Shown here one piece after another: positions 50,840-58,663 of a stretch of 58,960 nt of DNA (the first letter of the stretch is position 1; every line of letters begins with the position of its first letter). The position numbers and the translations under genes were made by a program. This DNA comes from Sedimentisphaerales bacterium (lineage in GTDB: Bacteria; Planctomycetota; Phycisphaerae; Sedimentisphaerales; SM23-30), in assembly GCA_016928435.1 (NCBI GenBank), contig JAFGKT010000010.1, positions 1-58,960 of the forward strand, read 5' to 3'. The notes beneath the pieces are model-generated. The model was not told the DNA's origin. It ran no database searches and saw only the letters and a list, made by a program, of their open reading frames with translations.

Positions 50840-51763
50840 TTAGCGGTGGTGTTTCTTGGCGACGGCCAAAGCGCCCAGCGCGAGCAAGCTGATGGTGCAG
50901 GGTTCGGGGATGTAGGTGGAGTAGTAGATGCCGTTGCCTTCGTTGCCGCCGTCGGCGCATCTGCGGGTGAAGTAAATCTCCGTGCCATCGGCACTAACCC
51001 ATGGATGCTGCTCGTTAAAGACGGTGGAGTTTACGCCGGTGAGTGGTTGAAAGTTGCCAAAGGCCGAGTTCAAATCAGGCCGAGTGCCCATATAGATGTC
51101 GCCGGCGTAGCCGTCTGCGGCGACGGTATGGTAATAGAGGGTAAGGCCATCGGCGGAAATAGAGGGGCCAGCCTCCTCTGAGCCGCCGGCAAGCTCAGAC
51201 AGATGGGCGGGGGTAGAGAAGGGCGCATCGATCGAAGCCCTGGTGGCCATCCACAACGTGCACTCGCCCGAGCCACGATTAGAGCCCCAGACCATTGTCA
51301 GCTCGTCGGCGGTTAGAGTGGGTTGCCAATCGCCATATCCCAAGCTATGTATATCCGTGAAAGTCTCAGCCAGCGTCCACTGTTGATTAACGTCGGGGCG
51401 AGCGGCCATGCGGATCACCTGTTCACCATTGGCGAGATACTCCTGATAGTACAAATGGAGATTGTCTGCAGTGACATAAGGACCGCCGGCATGAGTGCCA
51501 TTGTGAAGTTCGTTAATTGGCGCCATACCTGAGAACGGCTCACTACGACTGGCGCGTTGCGCTGACCACAAGGGCTCGGACTCTGGAAGGTTGTAGTAGA
51601 TTGTCAAGCCATCGCCGGACAGCGCCGGAGCTACGGCGGTAGTACTACCGGTGGGATTCAATTCCGATATCAGCACAGGCGTTGACCAATATCCGCCGAG
51701 GGTATTGCCACACAGGGCGGTTAGCGCAACAACAAGATACATCATTTTTCGATTGTTCATCAT
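50840..51763 (-). CDS. PD40-repeat protein with PEP-CTERM-like tail
   Basis: The 307-residue protein has a signal peptide (about 1-23) and six-bladed propeller-type PD40 segments (such as SADGLTLYYHTV and TADELTMVWGSNRG). The end has an IPEPCT motif, a hydrophobic stretch (ISLLALGALAVA) and KKHHR, the layout of PEP-CTERM sorting signals processed by exosortase. It is exported and perhaps anchored to the surface or released. It has a tandem paralogue upstream on the same strand. Confidence 0.82.
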   Translation of the reverse strand: MMNNRKMMYLVVALTALCGNTLGGYWSTPVLISELNPTGSTTAVAPALSGDGLTIYYNLPESEPLWSAQRASRSEPFSGMAPINELHNGTHAGGPYVTADNLHLYYQEYLANGEQVIRMAARPDVNQQWTLAETFTDIHSLGYGDWQPTLTADELTMVWGSNRGSGECTLWMATRASIDAPFSTPAHLSELAGGSEEAGPSISADGLTLYYHTVAADGYAGDIYMGTRPDLNSAFGNFQPLTGVNSTVFNEQHPWVSADGTEIYFTRRCADGGNEGNGIYYSTYIPEPCTISLLALGALAVAKKHHR

Positions 51764-51865
51764 TTGCTCTTTATAGAAGGGTTATTACGTAACACTAATG
51801 TGTTATGCATATTAGTGTCGCGACAAGACTAGAAGATTCATAACAAAGACTCGGCATGGTGTGTC

Positions 51866-52801
51866 CTACCAAACACGCCTTTTGCGTGCGGCCATCGCTC
51901 CAAGTGCCAACAACACAACGGTGCAGGGTTCGGGGATGTATTGAGAGTAATATATGCCGTTGCCTTCGGTTCCGCCGTTAATGCGCAGTCGCGCAAAATA
52001 CGCTTCTGTACCATCGTCAGAGACGTGAATTGTATGTTCATTAAAAATGTCTGAGTTGATGCCAACAAGGGGCTGAAAATTGCCAAACGGTTGATCGAGA
52101 GCGGATCGTGTTGCCATGTACTGGTCCCAGTTGACACCATCGTTCCACGTAAAATAGATTGTCAAGCCGTCGGGTGAAAGAGAAGCGCCTCCTTCTGCGG
52201 AGCCGCCGTCGAATTCCGACATGCTGACCGGGGCCGAGAATGGGTCATTGGTTGAAGCTCTCGAAGCTGTCCAAAAGGTGCTGGAACCTTCCGGTCCGCG
52301 ATTTGAATACCAAAACATGTGCAATTCGTCAGGGGTCAGAGCGGGATTGGCATTGTGGGATCCTGCTGCATGGACTTCTTGAAGCGCATCGGTCTCTATC
52401 CAAGAAGCGGAGGTACTATACCTGATTGCCATTTTAATTACCCAATCACTATTGGTATAATCGGAACTAAGGGCTTCGGCGTAATACAGACGCAGTCCAT
52501 CATTGGAGACCCATGGTCCTCCTGAAGATCTTCCGTGATAGAGTTCACTGATGGGCTGAACATTGGAGAATTGCTCACTGCGGTCTGAACGAGTCGCGAC
52601 ATAAAGGCCGTTGGTGTTATGCATTCCGGTGTCAAAGTACATTGTCAACCCGTCGGCGGACACCATGGGGCTCATAGGATTCCCGTCTGGCACTGTCAAT
52701 TGTGACAGGAATACCGGTTCTGACCAGTAGCCGGCGAAGGCAGTGCTGCACAGGGCGGCCGCTACGATAATAAGAGACATTAGTTTTTGGTTTTTCATCA
52801 T
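51866..52801 (-). CDS. PD40-repeat protein with PEP-CTERM-like tail (paralogue)
   Basis: The 311-residue protein shares domains, blade motifs (VSADGLTMYFDTG, SPDGLTIYFTW) and the closing IPEPCT hydrophobic-KRR tail with the adjacent gene. Similarity over the full length indicates tandem duplication. ATG 52801 (ATGATG) is chosen over 52813 because GGAG lies 6 bases before it. It has a signal peptide (about 4-26). Both genes probably encode secreted beta-propellers. Confidence 0.82.
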   Translation of the reverse strand: MMKNQKLMSLIIVAAALCSTAFAGYWSEPVFLSQLTVPDGNPMSPMVSADGLTMYFDTGMHNTNGLYVATRSDRSEQFSNVQPISELYHGRSSGGPWVSNDGLRLYYAEALSSDYTNSDWVIKMAIRYSTSASWIETDALQEVHAAGSHNANPALTPDELHMFWYSNRGPEGSSTFWTASRASTNDPFSAPVSMSEFDGGSAEGGASLSPDGLTIYFTWNDGVNWDQYMATRSALDQPFGNFQPLVGINSDIFNEHTIHVSDDGTEAYFARLRINGGTEGNGIYYSQYIPEPCTVVLLALGAMAARKRRVW

Positions 52802-52941
52802 TTGTTTCTCCATAAAAAAGGGTGATCACGTCAAAAAACATGTAAAATGCGTCTTTATCTGGTTCTTATGACAGGGTTATTTCGCGGTGGATGGGGGATC
52901 AGCTCCAGGCGAATGGGGCTGAGCGATATCCAAGCAAAAAA

Positions 52942-52983
52942 AACCGGCGCAAGAAAGGTTTGTAACTCTCTCTTGCGCCGGTT
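52942..52983 (-). terminator. Rho-independent terminator of the translation operon
   Basis: AACCGGCGCAAGA (52942-52954) pairs with TCTTGCGCCGGTT (52971-52983) over 13 bp. On the minus strand it is followed by TTTTTTTT, so it ends transcription coming from the thrS-to-pheS operon (pheS ends at 53302). Confidence 0.8.
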
Positions 52984-53301
52984 CTTGTAACCCGCAATCG
53001 TATTTAAGTATCTGGCGTTAATAGTCTAGAGGAATGTTGCTTTTCCCTAGTCAATAACCCAATCATACATAATCGGTATCTCTAAGTCAACGGTTTTTTT
53101 TGGATAAGGCAGATAGACAAAACAGCGACGTTTGTGGATGGGGGATTTATTGGCAGGGAAAGGAGGTGGTTGGGAAGGGGGATTAGGGGACGTCAGCGAG
53201 GTGGCAAGTTGGAGACGGATTCGTATTTTGGAAGGAGTTCGCACCCACCGGATAAACCCGTGGGCTAACGAAAACGACGCTGTCAATGATAGGGGGAGGG
53301 A
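52984..53301. other. Gap between pheS and the terminator
   Basis: No credible gene. It holds a hairpin repeat at 53237-53270 (GTTCGCACCCACCGGATAAACCCGTGGGCTAAC) that resembles the A elements. Confidence 0.5.
53237..53270. repeat. Dispersed hairpin element (A6)
   Basis: CCCAC CGGATAAACC CGTGGG arms flanked by GTTCG and GCTAAC, as in A1 and A2 but with a different stem. Confidence 0.6.
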
Positions 53302-54303
53302 TTAGAACTGGCTTAGGAAGCGGAGGTCGTTTTCGTAGAATAGTCTGATGTCGTTGATGCCGTATTTGCGCATAGCGAGGCGTTCTATGCCGAAGCCGAA
53401 CGCCCAGCCGGTGTATTTTTCGGGATCGTATCCGACTGATTTGAAAACGTTGGGATCGACCATGCCGCAGCCGCCCATTTCGACCCAGGATTCGTTGCCG
53501 TGCTTGTCTTTGAGCAGCAGGTCGGCTTCGCCTGATGGTTCGGTAAATGGGAAGAAGTGGGGTCTGAAGCGCCATTTGGTATCGGGGCCGATAAAGGCTT
53601 TGATGAACTGATCGATGGTGGTTTTGAGATCGATCATGGTGATGTTTTCACCAACGACGAGCGCTTCGATCTGATGGAACATGAACATATGGGTTGCGTC
53701 AACGGTGTCGGGGCGAAACACTCTACCGGGGCAGACGACGCGGATGGGGGGGGTGCGTGTTTCCATGACGCGGATCTGCATTGTTGAAGTTTGGGTGCGC
53801 AGTAGTGTGGTATCGTCGATGTAGAAATTGTCGAGCGGATCGCGCGCGGGGTGCGACTTTTCGATGTTCAGGGCGACGAAGTTATGGTATTCGTCTTCGA
53901 CTTCCGGGCCGTAGCCGATATCGAAACCCATGCGACCGAAAATTTCCAGCAGCTCATCGGTGGTTTGGGTGATGAGGTGCTTGGCACCGATATTGGGTTT
54001 TTTGCCCGGCAAGGTGACATCGAAGAGGGGACCTGACTTTTTGGTTTTGCCGGACGACAGTTCGGTTTGGCGTTGTTGGAAAGCTTGGTTGACTTGGTTT
54101 TTGATTTTGTTGGCGAGTTGTCCGGCGGCGGGCTTTTGGTCTTTGGGGAGTTTGCCGAGCAGGCCGAGCAGACCGGTGATTTCACCTTTACGAGAAAGGT
54201 ATTGAACGCGGTATTGCTCAAGAGCGTCGAGAGAATCTACTTGTTGAAGGTCAGCGAGAGCTTTTTCGCCGGTTTGGTTGAACTGTTCGAGTACGTCAGG
54301 CAT
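53302..54303 (-). CDS. pheS: Phenylalanyl-tRNA synthetase alpha subunit
   Basis: The 333-residue protein has an N-terminal coiled coil (about 1-85), typical of PheS, and a class II catalytic core with FRPDTVDATHMFMFHQIE (motif 2 region) and GWAFGFGIERLAMRKYG (motif 3). It charges tRNA-Phe as part of an alpha2-beta2 complex with PheT. ATG 54303 is preferred over GTG 54312. It closes the operon thrS-infC-rpmI-rplT-pheS. pheT, normally next, is absent. Confidence 0.96.
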   Translation of the reverse strand: MPDVLEQFNQTGEKALADLQQVDSLDALEQYRVQYLSRKGEITGLLGLLGKLPKDQKPAAGQLANKIKNQVNQAFQQRQTELSSGKTKKSGPLFDVTLPGKKPNIGAKHLITQTTDELLEIFGRMGFDIGYGPEVEDEYHNFVALNIEKSHPARDPLDNFYIDDTTLLRTQTSTMQIRVMETRTPPIRVVCPGRVFRPDTVDATHMFMFHQIEALVVGENITMIDLKTTIDQFIKAFIGPDTKWRFRPHFFPFTEPSGEADLLLKDKHGNESWVEMGGCGMVDPNVFKSVGYDPEKYTGWAFGFGIERLAMRKYGINDIRLFYENDLRFLSQF

Positions 54304-54374
54304 TTGGTTCACCGCGGGATCAAGTAGAGATTGCGCCCCCGAGCGCTGGGCCCGGGGGGCAAGATAGAATCGAT

Positions 54375-54734
54375 TTAAGACGCCAGAGCTTTTTGAGCGG
54401 CGGCGACGATTTGGTCGAATGCTTGCGGATCGTTGATAGCCAACTCGGATAGCATCTTACGATTGATGGAGACTTGGGCTAGTTTTAGGCCGTTGATGAA
54501 CTGGCTGTAGCGGATATTGCGCGCGCGACATGCGGCACTTAGTCGGGTGATCCATAGTGCGCGGAAGTCTCGTTTTTTACGTCTGCGATCGCCGGTAGCA
54601 TTAACGGCGGCACTGACGAAGGCTTCTTTGGCGAGACGCAGGTTTTTGCTGCGAGGTCCGCGAAAACCTTTTACGGCATTAAATAAACGTTTTTTGGATT
54701 GGCGCCGGGCGGCACCTTTACGAACTCTAGGCAT
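54375..54734 (-). CDS. rplT: Ribosomal protein L20
   Basis: The 119-residue basic protein (MPRVRKGAARRQSKKRLFNA at the start; RALWITRLSAACRARNIRYS later) is full-length L20, an early assembly protein of the large subunit. In other bacteria it represses translation of the rpmI-rplT unit. It lies between rpmI and pheS, 207 bases after rpmI because a hairpin repeat is inserted. Confidence 0.97.
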   Translation of the reverse strand: MPRVRKGAARRQSKKRLFNAVKGFRGPRSKNLRLAKEAFVSAAVNATGDRRRKKRDFRALWITRLSAACRARNIRYSQFINGLKLAQVSINRKMLSELAINDPQAFDQIVAAAQKALAS

Positions 54735-54907
54735 GATTCAGCTTTCCTTTCATTTTCAGATGACGTTAGCAATCGCTGGGAGCGTTGAACGTCCAGGTTT
54801 TGATTTAGCTCGCTGGCGGCAGCTGAAGCCGAGAAGCAAGCATATAACATATAGTGTCAAATCCGGATAACCGGATTAAATCATTTTATTCTCACACAAT
54901 TGTAAGC

Positions 54908-54934
54908 GTGGATTCCCGCCTGCGCGGGAATGAC
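54908..54934. repeat. TTCCCGC-GCGGGAA hairpin repeat
   Basis: TTCCCGCCTGCGCGGGAA with a 7-bp stem (54913-54930), flanked by GTGGA and TGACA. It lies between rpmI and rplT and is of a widespread repeat type. Confidence 0.65.
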
Positions 54935-54941
54935 ATTCGTA

Positions 54942-55136
54942 CTATGCACTGAGAGCGGCTTTGGTCTTTCGGATCATAGCGGTGGACATTCCGGCGGGTT
55001 TCCCGAGTGCCCGGCAGCGTTTACCGTTCTTGCTGCTCATAAGGTGTCCGGCGAAGGCCTTGCTGCGTTTTACTTTTCCGGTGCCGGTGATCTTGACTCT
55101 TTTGCTCAGTCCTTTGTGGTTCTTTTGCTTAGGCAT
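54942..55136 (-). CDS. rpmI: Ribosomal protein L35
   Basis: The 64-residue basic protein ([20 protein letters not shown] at the start) is full-length L35. It is second in the operon after infC. Confidence 0.96.
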   Translation of the reverse strand: MPKQKNHKGLSKRVKITGTGKVKRSKAFAGHLMSSKNGKRCRALGKPAGMSTAMIRKTKAALSA

Positions 55137-55169
55137 TTTATTTTTCTTCTTGCTTTAGTTTGGTTACGC

Positions 55170-55193
55170 GGCGGGCACGGCCCGCGCTACTAC
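55170..55193. repeat. Dispersed hairpin element (C3)
   Basis: GCGGGCACGGCCCGCGCTAC, a GC hairpin followed by CTAC, resembling 23752. Confidence 0.5.
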
Positions 55194-55197
55194 AATT

Positions 55198-55872
55198 TTA
55201 TTCTGTTTCTGTTTCTGTTTGCGGTTCTGCTTGTGTTTGAGCCTGGGTCTGCAGTTGAGTGTCTGGTTGTATCAGCGGCTGCGTGAGCGGTTGGTCGCCG
55301 TTTGCTTTTTCTGGTTGTTTATTTTGGCCGCTCTTACTCTTGGAGACCTCTTTGATGACGGTGACCTCTGGCGCCATGATCATAATCATTCTTCGACCCT
55401 GTTGACCGGCAGGACTTTCGACCTTGGCGATATCAGAGAGCCCAGCGATAATTTCGTTGAACATATCACGAGCAAGGTTTGTATGTGCCATCTCCCGGCC
55501 TCTGAACAACATGGTAAATTGGACTTTGTGACCTTTTTCGAGAAATTGCCGAGCGTTCTTGAGTTTGAATTCTTGGTCGTGTTTGTCGATTTTAGGTCTT
55601 AGCCGGACTTCCTTGATGGAAATCTGGTGCTGTTTTTGCCGGGCTTTGTGTTCTTTCTTTTTCTGTTCGTACTTCCACTTGCCGTAATCCATGATCCGGC
55701 AAACAGGCGGAACACTCTTGGGGGCGACCTCGACTAAGTCAAGACCGACCTCGCGGGCCATCATTTGTGCCTCAGCGGTATTGATAACTCCAATTTGTTG
55801 GTTGTCCTGGTCGATAACCCGCACCTGTGGGATACGGATTTGCTCATTCAACCTGAGATTCTTATCGGCGAT
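55198..55872 (-). CDS. infC: Translation initiation factor IF-3
   Basis: IF-3 is recognised by LNEQIRIPQVRVIDQ at the start, the linker KPPVCRIMDYGKWKYEQ-like region and REMAHTNLARDMF. The C-terminus has a T/Q/E-rich tail of about 35 residues (QTQAEPQTETETE) not usual in the family, encoded partly by TTCTGT repeats on the plus strand. The annotated TTG (55851) has a poor ribosome-binding site. In frame upstream are ATC 55872 and ATA 55878 behind AAAGGTAGG, which extend the N-terminus to match other IF-3 proteins. IF-3 is known to use rare start codons. It prevents subunit joining and selects the initiator tRNA. Confidence 0.93.
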   Translation of the reverse strand: MADKNLRLNEQIRIPQVRVIDQDNQQIGVINTAEAQMMAREVGLDLVEVAPKSVPPVCRIMDYGKWKYEQKKKEHKARQKQHQISIKEVRLRPKIDKHDQEFKLKNARQFLEKGHKVQFTMLFRGREMAHTNLARDMFNEIIAGLSDIAKVESPAGQQGRRMIMIMAPEVTVIKEVSKSKSGQNKQPEKANGDQPLTQPLIQPDTQLQTQAQTQAEPQTETETE

Positions 55873-55929
55873 TGGTATTAACCTACCTTTCTGTATTTGA
55901 CGTTTCTTCTGACCTGACGCGGGTCAGCT

Positions 55930-57873
55930 CTACGCCAAAAGTAGCGATATCGAACGCTGCTCAATTTCTTTTTGAGCGACTTTAATGAACTCATCTATGG
56001 TAACGGTCTTTTGTTGGTTACCGCCACGTACTCGGACGGCGACGGAATCGGCTTCCTGTTCGGCCGGGCCGGTAACTAGCATATACGGGATTTTGAGCCC
56101 GTGTGCCCGTTTAATCTTAGAGTTTATCTTATCATCGGCTTTATCGCAAGTACAACGTAAACCGGCTTTTTTAAGTCTTTGAAAAACTGATTCGGCAAAC
56201 TCGTTGGTTTTTTCGCTGATGGGCATAATACGGGCCTGTTCAGGGGCTAGCCAGAGGGGGAATGCGCCGCCGTAATGCTCGATGATTATGCCGAGGAAAC
56301 GGTCGAGGGAGCCTAGAATTGCTCGGTGGATCATAACAGGGCGTTTTTCGGTGTTGTCGCGGTCCACATAGGTCAGGTCGAAGCGTTCGGGCATGGAGAA
56401 ATCTAGCTGAATAGTGCCTAGCTGCCAAGAACGTTGGAGGCAGTCGCGGATGTGGAAGTCGATTTTTGGTCCGTAAAACGCGCCGTCTCCGGGATTTACG
56501 GCATAATCGATATTTTTAGCAGCGAGAGCGTCTTTTAGTGCGTCGGTGGCCTTTTGCCAGATTTCATCGGACCCGATGTGTTTTTCGGGCATGGTTGAGA
56601 GTTCGAGGTGGCAGTCGGTAAGGCCGAACGTTTCGTAGATTTTCAGGGTCAGGTCGATAACGCCGATGATTTCGTCTTTGATTTGGTCGGGTGTGCAGTA
56701 AATATGGGCATCGTCCTGGGTGAATCGACGAACTCGGAACAGGCCGTGCAGCACTCCGGACGCTTCGTGGCGGTGGACCAACCCCAGCTCCGCCACACGC
56801 ATGGGCAATTCGCGATACGAGTGTGGGTGGGACTTATAAACGAGACATCCGCCTGGGCAGTTCATGGGTTTGACGGCATAGTCGGTTTCGTCGATATTGA
56901 CGAAATACATGTTTTCTTTGTAGTTGTCCCAATGGCCTGACTGGTGCCAGAGTTTTTCGTTGAGGATAATGGGAGTGCTGATCTCGCAGTATCCGGTTTT
57001 GCGGTGTTCTTCGCGCCAGTAATCGAGCATTTGGTTCCAGACGATCATACCATTTGGGTGGTAGAAAGCGAAACCGGGGCCTTCCTCGTGGAAGCTGAAG
57101 AGGTCGAGTTGGCGACCGAGGGTGCGATGATCGCGTTTTTTGGCTTCTTCGAGGAGATTGAGATACTGTTTTAGTTCTTTTTTGTCAGCGAAAGCGGTGC
57201 CGTACACTCGTTGGAGCATTTTTTCGTTGGCGTCGCCATGGAAATACGCACCGGCTACTGACATGACTTTGAACGCGCCGACGCATCCGGTTCGAGGCAG
57301 GTGGGGGCCGAGACAGAGGTCTTCGAAGTTGCCGTTGCCTACGGGGCCGGTGGTGTAAAAGCTGAGTGTGTCGCCTTGGGCCCGCTGGGCGTTATCGATT
57401 TTATAACGATTGCCTTCGGCTTGGAGCTTGGCCATGGCCTTGTCGCGGGGCATTTCGTAGCGATTGAAGGGCAGGTCAGCCTTGACGATGGCGGCCATTT
57501 CTTCCTCGATAGCGGGGAAATCTTCGGGGCTAAGCGGACGGGTGAGGTCGAGATCGTAATAGAAGCCATTTTCGACGGTTGGGCCGTACACGAGTTTGGT
57601 TTCCGGGAACAATCGGCAGATAGCCTGAGCCATGATGTGGGCACAACTGTGACGAATCAGGTCCAGGGCGGCTTCTGGGTCGCTCTTGGCGGTGATTAGT
57701 TCGATAGCGGTATCGTGGTCGATAGTTGCGGTAAGGTCGATGATTTGGCCGTTGACCTTGGCGGCGAGGGCGGCTTTGGCCAGGCCTGGGCCGATCTTTT
57801 CAGCGACCTGCAGGGCGGTCACCGGGCCTTCAAAATCGAGCTGCGTGTTGTCTGGTAGAGCGATACGAACCAT
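55930..57873 (-). CDS. thrS: Threonyl-tRNA synthetase
   Basis: The 647-residue protein has a TGS domain (about 1-63), an editing domain with HSCAHIMAQAICRLFP, a class II core with PMNCPGGCL and RMIHRAILGSLDRF-like (MIHRAILGSLDRFLG) motifs, and a C-terminal anticodon-binding domain. Full length. It is the first gene of the operon and has a strong promoter at 58019-58046 with a leader of about 140 bases. Confidence 0.97.
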   Translation of the reverse strand: MVRIALPDNTQLDFEGPVTALQVAEKIGPGLAKAALAAKVNGQIIDLTATIDHDTAIELITAKSDPEAALDLIRHSCAHIMAQAICRLFPETKLVYGPTVENGFYYDLDLTRPLSPEDFPAIEEEMAAIVKADLPFNRYEMPRDKAMAKLQAEGNRYKIDNAQRAQGDTLSFYTTGPVGNGNFEDLCLGPHLPRTGCVGAFKVMSVAGAYFHGDANEKMLQRVYGTAFADKKELKQYLNLLEEAKKRDHRTLGRQLDLFSFHEEGPGFAFYHPNGMIVWNQMLDYWREEHRKTGYCEISTPIILNEKLWHQSGHWDNYKENMYFVNIDETDYAVKPMNCPGGCLVYKSHPHSYRELPMRVAELGLVHRHEASGVLHGLFRVRRFTQDDAHIYCTPDQIKDEIIGVIDLTLKIYETFGLTDCHLELSTMPEKHIGSDEIWQKATDALKDALAAKNIDYAVNPGDGAFYGPKIDFHIRDCLQRSWQLGTIQLDFSMPERFDLTYVDRDNTEKRPVMIHRAILGSLDRFLGIIIEHYGGAFPLWLAPEQARIMPISEKTNEFAESVFQRLKKAGLRCTCDKADDKINSKIKRAHGLKIPYMLVTGPAEQEADSVAVRVRGGNQQKTVTIDEFIKVAQKEIEQRSISLLLA

Positions 57874-58018
57874 TTTTAGTACTCTGTTGTTTCTGGTTCC
57901 AGCAGGGCAGCAGTGGGCATATCCCGGCTTGGAGGTTATAAAACGTTTTTGCGCTAGGCTTTATGTTTAAGCAGTTGTCTGTATATCGCTGTGGTTACGC
58001 GTACCTAGCAAACAGAGC

Positions 58019-58046
58019 ATTATATCGGCAAAGGACGAGCTGTCAA
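58019..58046 (-). promoter_or_regulatory. Consensus promoter of the thrS operon
   Basis: On the minus strand TTGACA (58046-58041), a 16-base spacer and TATAAT (58024-58019) match the sigma-70 consensus at all twelve positions. Transcription would start near 58012. Confidence 0.75.
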
Positions 58047-58100
58047 GTACTTAGACAGGGAAGATATTAGCGGGTCGGGTTAAATTTTCCGGGGGTCAGG

Positions 58101-58500
58101 GAATTATTAACCGCGAAAGACTCGAAAAAGAAAACCACGAAGAAGGGCACGAAGATCACGAAGCGGGGAGAAGAGATTAGCTGCCAGGGGCGGATATATG
58201 GCACAGGGGGGTTAGTCGGGGGTACGGTGAGGGCGGTTAGGTCGGGGAGGTTTTAACCGCGAAAGACTCGAAAGACTCGAAAATAAGAGAACCACGAATG
58301 GGCACGAATATTCTCGAATAAGAATTGGCTGCCAGGGGCGGGTATCAAGCAGAAGGGGGCTTGGTCGTGGGTACAGGGAAGACGGTAGGTCAGGGAATTA
58401 TTAACCACGAAAAACGCGAAAGACACGAAAAGAGACGGGGAATATTAGACAGGATGGACAAGATTTTCAGGATTCATAATTAGTAGCCAAAGGCGGGTTA
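58101..58500. repeat. Degenerate tandem array of about 147-bp units
   Basis: Equivalent points TAACC(G/A)CGAAA at 58108, 58254 and 58402, and (C/A)TGCCAGGGGCGG-type ends at 58181, 58329 and 58483, define two and a half units. Within each unit CGAA words recur every 8-10 bases. Confidence 0.65.
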
Positions 58501-58580
58501 TGGATGCGAATGGTTTCGGTCGGTTGGCGGGATTAGATATTCAAATAGGACAGAAAAAGATTTTAGAAGGATTGACAGGA

Positions 58581-58603
58581 TGTGCGAACCGCATGGGCAG
58601 ATG
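58581..58603. repeat. Dispersed hairpin element (D3)
   Basis: TGTGCGAACCGCATGGGCAGATG: a variant of the 25972 element. Confidence 0.5.
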
Positions 58604-58631
58604 TACCGATGGTAGTTGGTTGGTGTTCGAT

Positions 58632-58663
58632 CACCCTTTAGCTGCGCGAAAGGGTACCACCCG
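58632..58663. repeat. Dispersed hairpin element (B3)
   Basis: CACCCTTTAGCTGCGCGAAAGGGTACCACCCG, the third copy of the B element. Confidence 0.7.

Noticed and set aside
53047..53286. Minus-strand open frame of 79 codons after pheS
   Set aside because: It spans a hairpin repeat and has no start signal or recognisable product.
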